Shown: one piece after another, positions 7,460-17,036 of the stretch
Numbering within the stretch: position 1 is the stretch's first letter
Layout: each line of letters starts with the position of its first letter
Source: Pseudomonas hunanensis
GTDB taxonomy: Bacteria; Pseudomonadota; Gammaproteobacteria; Pseudomonadales; Pseudomonadaceae
Direction of reading: 5' to 3'
Assembly: GCF_013393325.1 (NCBI RefSeq)
Contig: NZ_QJRC01000095.1
Span: 496,001-560,000, forward strand
DNA: 64,000 bases
Position numbers and translations under genes: made by a program
The notes under the pieces: model-generated
Seen by the model: only the letters and a program-made list of their open reading frames with translations
Databases searched by the model: none
Told to the model about the DNA's origin: nothing

Positions 7460-8904
7460 GCATGCCGATAATAGCTCCGCGTCGATGGCTACCGCGATTC
7501 ATACCGGCTGTCTGTATGTTACTCTCAGCCTGCTCTGCAGTAGGACCGGACTACCAACTACCGCAGTTGCCTGCGGGCTTGTCGCAAAAGCCACAGGTGG
7601 AGTTTGAAGCCTCGGATGAGCTCATCTATGAATCTCAAGATTTACCGTCAGATTGGTGGCGACTGTATGCTGCTCCAGCGCTGGACGATTTGGTTGCAGA
7701 GGCCATAGCGCACAACACGGACCTTCGCGTCGCTATCGCTAACATCGAAGTCTCCGAGGCTGCGTTGCGTGGTGTTCAGAGCCAAGGCAGCATACAGACG
7801 CACGTCGCCACCCCCGAAGGTGCGCCGGCAATTGCTTGGACACAATCCTCCAATAAAGGTCTTTCCCCCGCAGGTGAAGCGCATGGTCAGTATGATATTT
7901 CCCTTGGCATTTCCTACGAGGTCGATGTCGCGGGGCGGCTGCGCCGTACTCTTGAGATGAGCACAGCCAGCTTGCAAGCAACTGCCGCCGCTCGCGACTT
8001 AGCACGCACAACAGTTGTTGCCCGTGTCGTGCGGGCCTATGGCAAAATCTGTTCGTTAGGTGAGAGGAAAGCCGTTGCACAACAATCGGTTGCTCTTCAA
8101 CAACAGAGCTTGACGCTGCTGCAGCGCGGCGCGACGGCTGGCATCTATTCCTCACTGGACCTATCCCGTGCGCGCGCACTCCTCGCCCAGTTGCGAGCTG
8201 AGATCCCATTGCAGGAAGCGCAACGCAAGTCTTCGCTCTATGAGTTGGCGGTGTTGCTGGGCCGTCGTCCGGAAAATTTCCCTACACAATTGCAGGAGTG
8301 CGTTACACCTCCGCAATTGACCCGACCAATCCCCGTTGGAGACGGAATGACCTTGCTCAGGCGTCGCCCCGACGTGCGCGCAGCCGAACGCGAATTAGCT
8401 GCCGCTACGGCAAAAATCGGGGTGGAAACGGCTGAACTATACCCTTCTATAAGCTTGGGCGCCGGGCTTGGCACTACAGCCCGCATGGGTACCGATGCAT
8501 TAGCCAATGCCGCCATTCACTACAGTCTGGGGCCGGTCATATCCTGGACATTGCCTAACCGGCAGCTCGCTCATGCACGCATCGATGCGGCTGGTGCAGA
8601 AGAGCGTATTGCACTGGCGCGCTTCGATGCCGTAGTGCTCAAGGCGTTGCAGGAAACGGAAGATGCGCTGGCGACCTATGCAGGCCATCTGGACTGGTAT
8701 CGTGATCTTGAAGTCGCACGTGAAGAGAGTCGCAAGTCGTTGGATATTGTCCACCGCCGAGGCATTGGCGGGACGGTGTCCACCCTCGATCGACTCGACG
8801 CTGAGCGCACACTAGCAGCCACCGAGAGCGCACTCGTGGCCGCTCGCGGCCAATTGGCAGACGACCGCGTGCAAATTTTCCTTGCGCTCGGCGGAGGCTG
8901 GTAG
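7456..8904 (+). CDS. NodT-type outer-membrane efflux lipoprotein
   Basis: The 482-aa protein has a lipoprotein signal with lipobox LSAC (Cys26), then VGPDYQLP as in OprM/NodT channels. Two outer-membrane efflux repeats follow, with the LLRRRPDVRAAERELAAATA landmark around residue 295. It provides the trimeric outer-membrane tunnel for this tripartite exporter. The ATG overlaps the HlyD stop, so the four genes form one tight operon. It is distinct from the second channel protein at 11.0-12.5 kb. Confidence 0.88.
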   Translation: MSMPIIAPRRWLPRFIPAVCMLLSACSAVGPDYQLPQLPAGLSQKPQVEFEASDELIYESQDLPSDWWRLYAAPALDDLVAEAIAHNTDLRVAIANIEVSEAALRGVQSQGSIQTHVATPEGAPAIAWTQSSNKGLSPAGEAHGQYDISLGISYEVDVAGRLRRTLEMSTASLQATAAARDLARTTVVARVVRAYGKICSLGERKAVAQQSVALQQQSLTLLQRGATAGIYSSLDLSRARALLAQLRAEIPLQEAQRKSSLYELAVLLGRRPENFPTQLQECVTPPQLTRPIPVGDGMTLLRRRPDVRAAERELAAATAKIGVETAELYPSISLGAGLGTTARMGTDALANAAIHYSLGPVISWTLPNRQLAHARIDAAGAEERIALARFDAVVLKALQETEDALATYAGHLDWYRDLEVAREESRKSLDIVHRRGIGGTVSTLDRLDAERTLAATESALVAARGQLADDRVQIFLALGGGW

Positions 8905-9004
8905 CGTGGCCGGAATTACCTTCGTTGTAAGGAATTACCAACCAATGAGAGCATCGCAGCCCGCAGACCAGTCCGCTTTTGACTCGAGGAGACAAAGACA
9001 TATA

Positions 9005-9017
9005 ATTTACAAGGCAA
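9005..9017. promoter_or_regulatory. Inverted copy of the 4147 motif before the MarR gene
   Basis: ATTTACAAGGCAA is the exact reverse complement of the TTGCCTTGTAAAT found upstream of the FUSC operon. It ends 21 bp before the MarR start, where a bound repressor would block transcription or initiation. This suggests autoregulation. Confidence 0.5.
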
Positions 9018-9038
9018 TAATTTCAGGACGTCTTTCAG

Positions 9039-9488
9039 ATGAGCGAATCAAATTGGCTGTTTGAACTTACTAATGCACTGCAACCGGTCAGGCGAGCGTG
9101 GATACAGGCTTCAGCAGCAGCAACAGCGGACAGTGGGATACCTTTTCCGGTGGCGACTGCAGTCGTTCTGCTGGCACGTCTTGGAGACGGTGCACAACAA
9201 AGCACATTAGCAGAATTGGCGGGAGTAAACCCCGCAGCCATGCTGCGGACATTGGACCAGGCAGAAGCCCTGGGGCTTTGTGAGCGGCGGGAAATTTCGA
9301 ACAACCGACGAATCAAGCCCCTGCATTTGCTGCCCGCAGGCAAAGTATTGGCCACTCGCGTAGAACACCAGTTAGCTGAACTGCGCGAAGAAATGTTTGC
9401 AGGCATTGATCCTGATGAAATTGAATCAGCCGTCAGAACCCTGCGGGCCTTTGAAGAGCGGATTTTGAGTCATCTAAGCAAATCATAA
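9039..9488 (+). CDS. MarR-family regulator of the adjacent efflux operon
   Basis: The 149-aa winged-helix protein has a recognition-helix region STLAELAGVNPAAMLRTLDQAEALGLCERR and a wing with NNRRIKPLHLLPAG. It is collinear with the efflux operon, starting 134 bp after the channel gene. The 13-bp motif shared by both promoters makes it the likely local repressor. It resembles the second MarR protein at 18.2 kb in layout (hydrophobic N-terminal dimer helix, then LAGV/AAGI-DPAAVVRSL-type helix), so the two may be distant paralogues. The ligand is unknown. Confidence 0.85.
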   Translation: MSESNWLFELTNALQPVRRAWIQASAAATADSGIPFPVATAVVLLARLGDGAQQSTLAELAGVNPAAMLRTLDQAEALGLCERREISNNRRIKPLHLLPAGKVLATRVEHQLAELREEMFAGIDPDEIESAVRTLRAFEERILSHLSKS

Positions 9489-9569
9489 AAACTCTTTCGT
9501 CGACGTCCTGGGTGGCGTACGTGTGAGGGGGCCAGTCGTCATCAAAGAACCGGCCTCCGCGCCCCTCTC

Positions 9570-9803
9570 CTAACTGAGCAAAATGGCTTCCAGCACATCG
9601 ACGGTCGGCTTGAGCGTCACCCTGCGTCGAATCTTGAGCCACTCACGCATGCGGCGGGTATCAAAAATCTGCCCTTCTTCCATCATCATCATGATCAGTG
9701 CATGCGACATCAGGTAGTCCCCACATGCCGGGCAGCTCCGCTCCTCCCAACCTGCCGGGCAATCGATCGATTGAGCATGGCCTGCGCAAATAAGACAACT
9801 CAT
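9570..9803 (-). CDS. Small cysteine-rich (zinc-ribbon-like) protein
   Basis: The 77-aa protein begins MSCLICAG with a strong GGGGG-rich ribosome site. It contains CLIC and CPAC pairs 23 residues apart, a typical four-Cys metal knuckle, then a run of four Met and a basic segment (RRMREWLKIRRRVTL). An upstream in-frame start at 9851 is less likely because it has no good ribosome site. No family is recognised. It lies alone between two regulators. Confidence 0.55.
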   Translation of the reverse strand: MSCLICAGHAQSIDCPAGWEERSCPACGDYLMSHALIMMMMEEGQIFDTRRMREWLKIRRRVTLKPTVDVLEAILLS

Positions 9804-9879
9804 ACACCCCCCTATTGGTTTTTTTGTCGGGTACGTAAAGGCAGCATTCATCTGTAAGCTCTAGTTCATACTCTACGCG

Positions 9880-10857
9880 TTACCAATTATAAACAGGTAC
9901 TTTATGCAATGGCGGACGCGATAGATCAGATCGCGTGAACCTGCTCAAGATTTCGTTATCTTTTTGCTGACGCGCGGGGATCTGTACTTTGAGATACTCG
10001 ATCCACTTACGCACGTTGGCCGAAAGGAAACGTCGAGAGGGATAGAGCGCAGTGATTCCTCGATGATGGGCCTGAACGTCCGGTAACACCCGGATCAATT
10101 CCCCCGAGCGTATACCTGCTGCTGCCGCGTGACCTGGGAGCAATGCCAGACCGAGACCAGCTTTCGCAGCTTCAGCTACCCCATCGGCCAAGTTGGTTTT
10201 GAAGGCTTGCTGACCAAGCTCAAACTTAGCAGCATCCAGCCCAGCGATCTCCCACCCATGCGGAAATGCTGCGTCATCCAATTCAAGGCAGGTGTGCGCA
10301 TAAAGATCGGACAAGGTGTGAGGTACGCTTCGTCTCGCCAAATATTCTGGTGCCCCACAAATCACACTGTACGAGCGCCCTAGTGTTTGGCAGATGAATG
10401 CAGAGTCCGGAATCTCACAGCTGTCCAGAATGACCACATCATACCCACCCGCCAGCATGTCCGGCGGAGTTGGATTCAGCGTAAGATCAATACTTAAATC
10501 GGGATGTTGATGGCGGAATTCGGCAATCAACGGGATGATGTAATGCTTACCTATTCCGTTGGGTGCATGCATACGCAATGTGCCTGCCACTTCTTGCCGC
10601 GAACGGACAGCCTCCAATTGAGCAGACTCGAGATCCTCCAGCAGGAGCCTGCAGCGTTGCAGGAAGCGTGCGCCAGCATCCGTCAGCGCCTGCTGGCGGG
10701 TTGTTCGGTGAATGAGCTTAACCTGTAAATGCTGCTCCAGCTCACACAGTACCCTCGACACTTGAGGCTTGGAACAGTGGAGTGAATCCGCCGCAGCGCT
10801 TTGGCTGCCCTTGTCTGCAACATGAACGAATACATTAATAGCGTTGAAGATATCCAT
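9880..10857 (-). CDS. LysR-family transcriptional regulator
   Basis: The 325-aa protein has an N-terminal winged HTH (residues 1-60: MDIFNAINVFVHVADKGSQS, AADSLHCSKPQVSRVLCELE) and a LysR substrate-binding domain (about 88-300). It looks closest to the AaeR/DmlR-type LysR branch, from the MDIFNAI-type start and the late PSRRFLSANVRKWIEYL segment. The start at 10857 has an AGGAGGG site; a longer frame to 11076 lacks support. It reads in the same direction as the RND pump, 190 bp downstream of it, so it may regulate the pump or a gene elsewhere. Confidence 0.85.
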   Translation of the reverse strand: MDIFNAINVFVHVADKGSQSAAADSLHCSKPQVSRVLCELEQHLQVKLIHRTTRQQALTDAGARFLQRCRLLLEDLESAQLEAVRSRQEVAGTLRMHAPNGIGKHYIIPLIAEFRHQHPDLSIDLTLNPTPPDMLAGGYDVVILDSCEIPDSAFICQTLGRSYSVICGAPEYLARRSVPHTLSDLYAHTCLELDDAAFPHGWEIAGLDAAKFELGQQAFKTNLADGVAEAAKAGLGLALLPGHAAAAGIRSGELIRVLPDVQAHHRGITALYPSRRFLSANVRKWIEYLKVQIPARQQKDNEILSRFTRSDLSRPPLHKVPVYNW

Positions 10858-10986
10858 TAGCCCTCCTATCCGCTTCACTCTGCCCCTGCGATGAGTTTCA
10901 CCATCAACGCACTTCGCTGAGACGGTAATATTTTGAGTCTTTGCTTCCATCGCTCCCCTCGCATGCTTCTGTGCATACTCGGACGC

Positions 10987-11016
10987 AAAAAAATGCCAGC
11001 CACTCCCTTGACTGGC
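10987..11016 (-). terminator. Possible terminator after the RND operon
   Basis: On the minus strand a GCCAG...CTGGC stem (11012-11016 with 10995-10999) is followed by a run of seven T residues (10987-10993). It lies about 30 bp past the outer-membrane channel stop. The loop is long, so the stem is only moderately convincing. Confidence 0.4.
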
Positions 11017-11047
11017 GACTTGCACGTGGCAAGAAAAACGTACTCCG

Positions 11048-12493
11048 CTAGGCGGCCGGAGCTGGATAGGAAGCATCCTTAGCCAGCGACGAAGGTTCGC
11101 TCTGCCAGCCCCCGCCGAGCGCCTTGAACAGATTCACTTCGCTTTGTAGCTGATTCAGTCGATCCTCAATCAGTTGCTGCTGGGCACTGAAAAGCTCGCG
11201 CTGGGCGTCGAGCACAGCCAGGTAGTTGTCCACGCCTTCGCTGTAGCGTTGTTGAGCTAAGCTGAAATAGTGCTGATTGTTATCCACCAACATCGACTGC
11301 GAGTGCAGCTGTTTACCGTAAGTCGCTCGCGCCGCCAGGCCATCTGCGACCTCTCGGAAGGCGCTTTGAATGCTGCTCTCGTAGCGCGCAACATTGATGT
11401 CCTTCTGAATCTGCGCATAGTCCAGATTGGCACTCAAACGTCCTGCGTTGAAGATCGGAATATTAACTTGCGGGACAAATTGCCACACACCTGAACCGCC
11501 GTTGAATAACCCACCGATGTCGCTACTTGCAGTACCCGCAGCGGCACTGAGTGTTACGCTGGGGAAGAAAGCGGCCCGGGCAGCGCCGATGTTGGCATTC
11601 GCAGCCAACAGTCGGTGCTCGGCAGCGCTGATGTCCGGTCGCCGCAGCAGCAGACTAGAAGGCTGGCCCGCCGGGAATTGCGCGATCATCTCCTCATCCA
11701 GGCTATCGCGTGGTGCGGTTGCATTCGGCAATTGAGTGCCGATCAGCACCTCCAGGGCGTTAGCCGCCTGCGCCACTTCCCTCAGGTAGCGCGCTTCGCG
11801 TGCCTGCGCTTCCCCGACCAAGCTCTTGGCCTGTCGAACGTCAATCTCAGAAGCGGTACCCGACCCAAACCGTTGATCGATCAACTCGAGATTGGCTGTG
11901 TAGTTACGTAGGGATGATCGAGCAAGCGATAGTTGAGAGTGTTTGCTTACCCAGGCCAGATAGGCGTTGGCCACATCGGCAACGAGCGTGATTTGAACGC
12001 CGTACCGTGCCTGCTCAGAAGCAAGGTATTCCTCCTGAGCGGCCTGGCTCAAGCTACGCAGGCGGCCGAAAATATCGACCTCGTAGGCAACATCCAGCGT
12101 CACATCGTACTCACTCTGGATGCCCGACTCCCCAGTGGTGGAGAGGTCTTTCGGCAAGCGCGTGCGACTGCTGGCGAATCCTCCTTCAACGCTCGGCGCA
12201 AGCGCTGAGCGTTGAATGCGGTGCAGCGCACGATAAGCATCGACGTTCAATACCGCCTGACGCAAATCGCGATTATGCTCGAGGGCTAAGCCGATGAGTT
12301 GGCGCAGCGCCGGGTCACGAAATACCTGCTGCCACTGAAGCGACTGTGCGGTGTTCGTGCTTGCTGACGCAGAATAAGCCTCGCCTTGTGGCCACGTGTT
12401 CGCAATGGGCGAGTCCGGCTGTTGGTAGTCAGGTATCAGTGAGCACCCACCTAGGGCCATGACGAAGGTTAGAGGCAAGATAGTGAATTTCAT
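11048..12493 (-). CDS. RND-pump outer-membrane channel (OprM/TtgC type)
   Basis: The 481-aa lipoprotein has lipobox LGGC (Cys17), then SLIPDYQQPDSPIANTWP. Two efflux repeats follow, with LLLRRPDISAAEHRLLAANANIGAARAAFFPSVTL at about 290-325 and FKALGGGW near the end, as in OprM, TtgC and SrpC. It forms the exit duct of the pump encoded just upstream; the start overlaps the RND gene stop by 4 bp. Related Pseudomonas pumps expel solvents, antibiotics and terpenes, which is relevant next to a hydrophobic-substrate catabolic island. Confidence 0.9.
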   Translation of the reverse strand: MKFTILPLTFVMALGGCSLIPDYQQPDSPIANTWPQGEAYSASASTNTAQSLQWQQVFRDPALRQLIGLALEHNRDLRQAVLNVDAYRALHRIQRSALAPSVEGGFASSRTRLPKDLSTTGESGIQSEYDVTLDVAYEVDIFGRLRSLSQAAQEEYLASEQARYGVQITLVADVANAYLAWVSKHSQLSLARSSLRNYTANLELIDQRFGSGTASEIDVRQAKSLVGEAQAREARYLREVAQAANALEVLIGTQLPNATAPRDSLDEEMIAQFPAGQPSSLLLRRPDISAAEHRLLAANANIGAARAAFFPSVTLSAAAGTASSDIGGLFNGGSGVWQFVPQVNIPIFNAGRLSANLDYAQIQKDINVARYESSIQSAFREVADGLAARATYGKQLHSQSMLVDNNQHYFSLAQQRYSEGVDNYLAVLDAQRELFSAQQQLIEDRLNQLQSEVNLFKALGGGWQSEPSSLAKDASYPAPAA

Positions 12494-15400
12494 GCTTGCT
12501 CTACCTCAACCAATGCGGATTTCTTGCGACGCTCAAACAGCGACACGACAGCCACATAGAACAGGGGAACGAAGAACACAGCGAGCACCGTCGCGGTGAT
12601 CATCCCACCTACCACACCCGTGGCAATCGAGTGCTGGCTACCAGAGCCTGCACCAGTTGCCAAAGCCATAGGCAAGACACCGAAGGTGAAAGCAAGCGAT
12701 GTCATCACGATGGGACGCAGACGCAACCGTGCTGCTTCGACTGCAGCTTTCACCAGTGGCATGCCCTCACGCTCGTACAGCTCTTTGGCAAATTCAATGA
12801 TCAGGATGGCGTTCTTCGCACTCAAGCCTACGGTCGTCATCAAACCAATCTGGAAGTACACGTCAGCGGTCAGATCACGCCACAAGGTAGCGAGTACCGC
12901 ACCGAGAACCCCCAGCGGTACCACCAGCATCACGGCCGCCGGCACGGACCAGCTTTCATACAAAGCAGCCAGGCAGAGGAACACGATCAGTACGGTCAAG
13001 GCATAGAGCATGGGCGCCTGGCTGCCAGTCTTGATCTCCTCATAGGACAAGCCGTTGTAACTCAAGCCGACGCCTTCAGGCAGTTTCTGCATGATTTGCG
13101 CGATCGCAATCATCGCCTCGCCGGAGCTGTAACCTGGAGCTGGTTCACCCAGAATTTGTACGGCTGAGATACCACCGAAGCGCTCTAACTTGGGCGATCC
13201 ATAGACCCACTCGCCTTTGGCAAAGGCGGAAAATGGCACCATCTGACCGACTTTGTTACGGACATACCACTTGTCAAAGTCCTCGGGCGAAATACGGGCG
13301 GTATCCACACCTTGCAGATAGACACGCTTCACGCGTCCGCGGTCGATGAAATCGTTGACGTACATCGAGCCCCAGGCTGCCGACATGGTGTCGTTGATAT
13401 CTTGGATGCTGACTTGCAGCGCTCGTGCTTTTTCATCATCAATACTGACCTTGTACTGCGGCTCGTCATCCTTGCCGTTAGCACGGACAGAGCGTAGTAC
13501 CGGATTTTCACCTGCCAGTTGCAGGAACTGATCGCGCGCCTCCATCAGCGCGGTATGGCCGCGGCCAGCATCGTCCTGAAGGTAGAGGTCGAAGCCCATT
13601 GCGTTGCCCATTTCGAAAATGGCAGGCGGCACAAAGGCAACCACTGTCGCATCTTTGATAGTGGCGAAATATTTGTTGGCACGTTCCGCCAGACTGACAA
13701 CGTCCTGTCCTTTACCTTTACGCTCCCCCCAGTCCTTGAGCATGACCAGGCCAAGCCCAGCATTCTGCCCACGGCCGGCGAAGTTGAAGCCGTTGACCGT
13801 GAGGGTAGAGTTGACCGTGTCACCCTCCTCCTCTTGCAGGTATGTCTGTACCTGCGTAAGTACGGCTTCCGTGCGTTCTGCTGAAGCATTAGCCGGCATC
13901 CGGACCTCAACCATCAGTACGCCTTGATCTTCGCCAGGCAAGAACGCGCTCGGAATGCGAGTAAACAGGAATCCGGTACCGACCGTGATGAGCAGGAAGA
14001 TCACCAGGTATTTGCCACGGCTTCGTAGCATTGCGCCGACGCCGCGCTCGAAACGCTGCGTACCATTGTCGAAGCTACGGTTGAACCAGCCGAAGAAGCC
14101 CTTTTTCTCATGATGCTCGCCGGCGTGCGGAGCTTTTAGAATGGTGGCGCACAAGGCGGGCGTGAAGATCAGCGCTACCAGCACCGACAGCGCCATGCAG
14201 ACCACCACCGTCACAGCAAATTGCTTGTAGATGATGCCGGCAGAGCCCCCAAAGAAAGCCATTGGCACAAAAACTGCGGATAGCACCATGCCAATACCGA
14301 CCAGTGCGCCGGATATCTGCCCCATGGACTTGCGGGTAGCTTCTTTCGGAGACAATCCTTCGAGGTGCATCAGCCGTTCGACGTTCTCGACCACCACGAT
14401 GGCATCATCCACAAGCAAGCCGATCGCCAGGACCATCGCATACATCACCAACACGTTGATGCCGATACCGAACATCGGCAACACCGCGAACGCAGCCAGC
14501 AACACTACAGGGATCGCCAAGGTGGGTACCAGCGTTGCGCGGAAACTTTGCAGGAACAGGTACATCACGATGAACACCAGGATCACCGCTTCGAAAATCG
14601 TGTGCAGGACTGACTCGATCGATGCGTCCACCACGGGTGTCGTGTCATAGGGGTAATTGACTTCGACGCCTTCAGGTAGGTTCTTCTCGAACTTCTCCAC
14701 CACAGCCCTAACAGCCTCGGCGGTATGCAGCAAATTGCCTCCAGGTGCGAGGCGCAATGCCAGCCCTGACGATGCATGACCACCAAACTTAGTGCTGATC
14801 GAATATGTGTCAGCAGCCAGCTCCACCTTGGCCACATCTTTGACCCGAACCTGGGATCCGTCGTCATTGACCTTCAGCAGCACTTCATCAAATTCAGCCG
14901 GCGTGGTCATGCGCGTTTTGCCGATCACGGTGGCATTGAGCTGGACGCCACTGCGTGTTGGCAGGCCGCCCAGCTGGCCAGAAGAGACCTGTACGTTTTG
15001 CTCTTTGATCGAAGTGGCAACATCAGTTGGGGTCAACTGATAGCTGTTGAGCTTGGCAGGATCAAGCCAGATGCGCATTGAGTAGGGTGCGCCGAACAAC
15101 AAAATGTCGCCGACACCATCCACACGGGAAATCGAATCTTGCAGGTCCGAGGCAATCAGGTTGCTCAGGTCGAAGCTCGACATATTGCCGCTCTTGTCCA
15201 CTAAGCCGATAACCAAAAAGAAGTTCTGCTGATACTTCACCACGCGCAGACCTTGACGCTGCACCTCTTCAGGAAGTCTTGGAGTGGCCAGCTGCAACTT
15301 GTTCTGAACCTGGACCTGAGCAATGTCTGGATCGACACCCTGCTCGAAGGTCACGATGATTGTCATACTGCCGTCGGAATTACTTTCAGCCGACATGTAA

Positions 15401-15627
15401 CGGAAGCCATCAAGACCGCTGAGTTGCTGCTCAATTACTTGGGCAACGGTATCTTGTACGGTTTGTGCCGAGGCACCGGGGTAAGACACTTGTATCGACA
15501 CGGCCGGCGCGGCAATGTTCGGATACTGGCTGATCGGCATCTTGATCAGCGAAACGGCACCGGCGAGCATGACCGCTATCGCTATTACCCAAGCGAAAAT
15601 GGGTCGATCGATGAAAAAACGGGACAT
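12490..15627 (-). CDS. RND multidrug/solvent pump (MexB/TtgB type)
   Basis: The 1045-aa HAE1-family transporter begins MSRFFIDRPIFAWVIAI. Proton-relay residues are visible in the fourth membrane helix (AIGLLVDDAIVVVENVERLM, the Asp407-Asp408 pair) and the tenth (GLSAKNAILIIEFAKEL, the key Lys). Twelve membrane helices and two large periplasmic loops fit the family's usual length. It exports hydrophobic toxic compounds using the proton gradient. The ATG at 15627 has a GAGGAGC site 13 bp after the adaptor gene. The specific substrates cannot be read from the sequence. Confidence 0.93.
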   Translation of the reverse strand: MSRFFIDRPIFAWVIAIAVMLAGAVSLIKMPISQYPNIAAPAVSIQVSYPGASAQTVQDTVAQVIEQQLSGLDGFRYMSAESNSDGSMTIIVTFEQGVDPDIAQVQVQNKLQLATPRLPEEVQRQGLRVVKYQQNFFLVIGLVDKSGNMSSFDLSNLIASDLQDSISRVDGVGDILLFGAPYSMRIWLDPAKLNSYQLTPTDVATSIKEQNVQVSSGQLGGLPTRSGVQLNATVIGKTRMTTPAEFDEVLLKVNDDGSQVRVKDVAKVELAADTYSISTKFGGHASSGLALRLAPGGNLLHTAEAVRAVVEKFEKNLPEGVEVNYPYDTTPVVDASIESVLHTIFEAVILVFIVMYLFLQSFRATLVPTLAIPVVLLAAFAVLPMFGIGINVLVMYAMVLAIGLLVDDAIVVVENVERLMHLEGLSPKEATRKSMGQISGALVGIGMVLSAVFVPMAFFGGSAGIIYKQFAVTVVVCMALSVLVALIFTPALCATILKAPHAGEHHEKKGFFGWFNRSFDNGTQRFERGVGAMLRSRGKYLVIFLLITVGTGFLFTRIPSAFLPGEDQGVLMVEVRMPANASAERTEAVLTQVQTYLQEEEGDTVNSTLTVNGFNFAGRGQNAGLGLVMLKDWGERKGKGQDVVSLAERANKYFATIKDATVVAFVPPAIFEMGNAMGFDLYLQDDAGRGHTALMEARDQFLQLAGENPVLRSVRANGKDDEPQYKVSIDDEKARALQVSIQDINDTMSAAWGSMYVNDFIDRGRVKRVYLQGVDTARISPEDFDKWYVRNKVGQMVPFSAFAKGEWVYGSPKLERFGGISAVQILGEPAPGYSSGEAMIAIAQIMQKLPEGVGLSYNGLSYEEIKTGSQAPMLYALTVLIVFLCLAALYESWSVPAAVMLVVPLGVLGAVLATLWRDLTADVYFQIGLMTTVGLSAKNAILIIEFAKELYEREGMPLVKAAVEAARLRLRPIVMTSLAFTFGVLPMALATGAGSGSQHSIATGVVGGMITATVLAVFFVPLFYVAVVSLFERRKKSALVEVEQA

Positions 15628-15640
15628 GGACAATAGCTCC

Positions 15641-16786
15641 TCAGTCGGCTGCAACTGCAGGCTGATCGAAATTTGCGACCAGGCTTACATTCGACGCGGC
15701 TTGTGGCTCTACGGCAATGCCGTTACGGACCGCTTGCACACCCTCGGTGATTACCTTATCTCCATCATTGATTCCGTTCCCAACCAGCCAGGCATTACCC
15801 ACGGTTCTCAAGGTTTCGACAGCGCGACGCTCGACGCTGTTATCGGCTTTGACTACCCAGACCGATGGATTACCGCGAGCATCCCGAACGACAGCTTGCT
15901 GCGGAACCAGCATGGCTCGCTGTTGTACGCCTTCGGTCAACTGCGCCCGCACAAACATGCCCGGCAACAACCTGTGCTGTGGGTTCGGGAATTCGGCCCG
16001 CAAGGTTACCGAGCCTGTGGTCGGGTCTACACGAACCTCGGAAAACTTGAGAACGCCAGGAATCGGATAAGTACTTCCGTCATCCAGCACCAAGCTGACC
16101 TTTGCCTGCTCTTCACCACTCCCTTGCAACCGGCCAGACTCAACTGCTTTCTGCAAGCCGAGCATTTTGGTGATCGGCTGGGTTACATCCACATAGATCG
16201 GATCCAGCTGGGTGATCGTGGTCAATTGCTGGGCTTGACCGTTGGTAACCAATGCACCTTCTGTGACGTCAGAGCGACCGATCCGTCCCGAGATAGGCGA
16301 CATGACCTTGGTGTACTGCACATTGATTCGGGCCATCTGATAATCGGCCTGCGCCTGCTGCCAGGCTGCCACCGCATCATCGTGCTCTTGCCGACTGACG
16401 GCATTCGCCTGCAATAGACGCTCATAACGCTTGGCGAGATTGCCAGTAGTTGCCAGCGTTGCCTCACTACGTGCCAACTGCGCGGCGTAGGTGCGTGGGT
16501 CGATCTGATAGAGCTGCTGCCCTTCGCGAACTTGAGCGCCTTCAGCAAATAGCCGTTTTTGCAAAATGCCTGATACTTGAGGGCGTACCTCTGCTACACG
16601 ATAAGCCACCGTGCGGCCCGGCAGGTCACTGGTCAGTGCCAAGGGTTGGGCATGCACGGTAAAGACCCCGACCTTGGGTGCAGGCGCAGCGACTACCGCC
16701 TCCTCCTGATTGCAACCGCTCAGGGCGGCGACTATTGCCATTGGCACGAACACCTGGGCAATAGTTCTAGATCTCTTTAAACGCAT
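15641..16786 (-). CDS. RND periplasmic adaptor lipoprotein (MexA/TtgA type)
   Basis: The 381-aa membrane-fusion protein has lipobox LSGC (Cys25), the N-terminal lipoyl half (VAEVRPQVSGILQKRLF), the alpha-hairpin, and the second half ending MSPISGRIGRSDVTEG. It is first in the three-gene operon. The start at 16786 is chosen for its GGAG site and correct signal peptide; an extension to 16873 would place the signal peptide internally. No TtgR-like TetR gene adjoins it, unlike ttgABC or mexAB in their usual settings, so its regulator is elsewhere or is the LysR gene. No further gene is seen in the 250 bp upstream. Confidence 0.92.
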   Translation of the reverse strand: MRLKRSRTIAQVFVPMAIVAALSGCNQEEAVVAAPAPKVGVFTVHAQPLALTSDLPGRTVAYRVAEVRPQVSGILQKRLFAEGAQVREGQQLYQIDPRTYAAQLARSEATLATTGNLAKRYERLLQANAVSRQEHDDAVAAWQQAQADYQMARINVQYTKVMSPISGRIGRSDVTEGALVTNGQAQQLTTITQLDPIYVDVTQPITKMLGLQKAVESGRLQGSGEEQAKVSLVLDDGSTYPIPGVLKFSEVRVDPTTGSVTLRAEFPNPQHRLLPGMFVRAQLTEGVQQRAMLVPQQAVVRDARGNPSVWVVKADNSVERRAVETLRTVGNAWLVGNGINDGDKVITEGVQAVRNGIAVEPQAASNVSLVANFDQPAVAAD

Positions 16787-17036
16787 TTTGTATTTCTCCA
16801 CATATATGGCCCATTCAGTGTTTGCACTAAGAGCCATACTCATATCAATGTACTGAGCGCAGGAGCATGCCAAGAAGCCTCACAGAGAGGCTTACTTGGT
16901 ATTCATAACTATCCGGCGCTAAAGGCTGCGCAAATTACAACCGCAGGAATGCAATCTACGCAGCCCGTAGTTCTTCACACCTTTAAATCGACAAACGATT
17001 AATGTGCGAACGTGATTTCAGATTTTTTGCCAGGGA

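Noticed and set aside
15515..16417. 300-codon plus-strand frame over the RND adaptor gene
   Set aside because: It is antisense to a clearly recognised adaptor lipoprotein and begins inside the pump gene.
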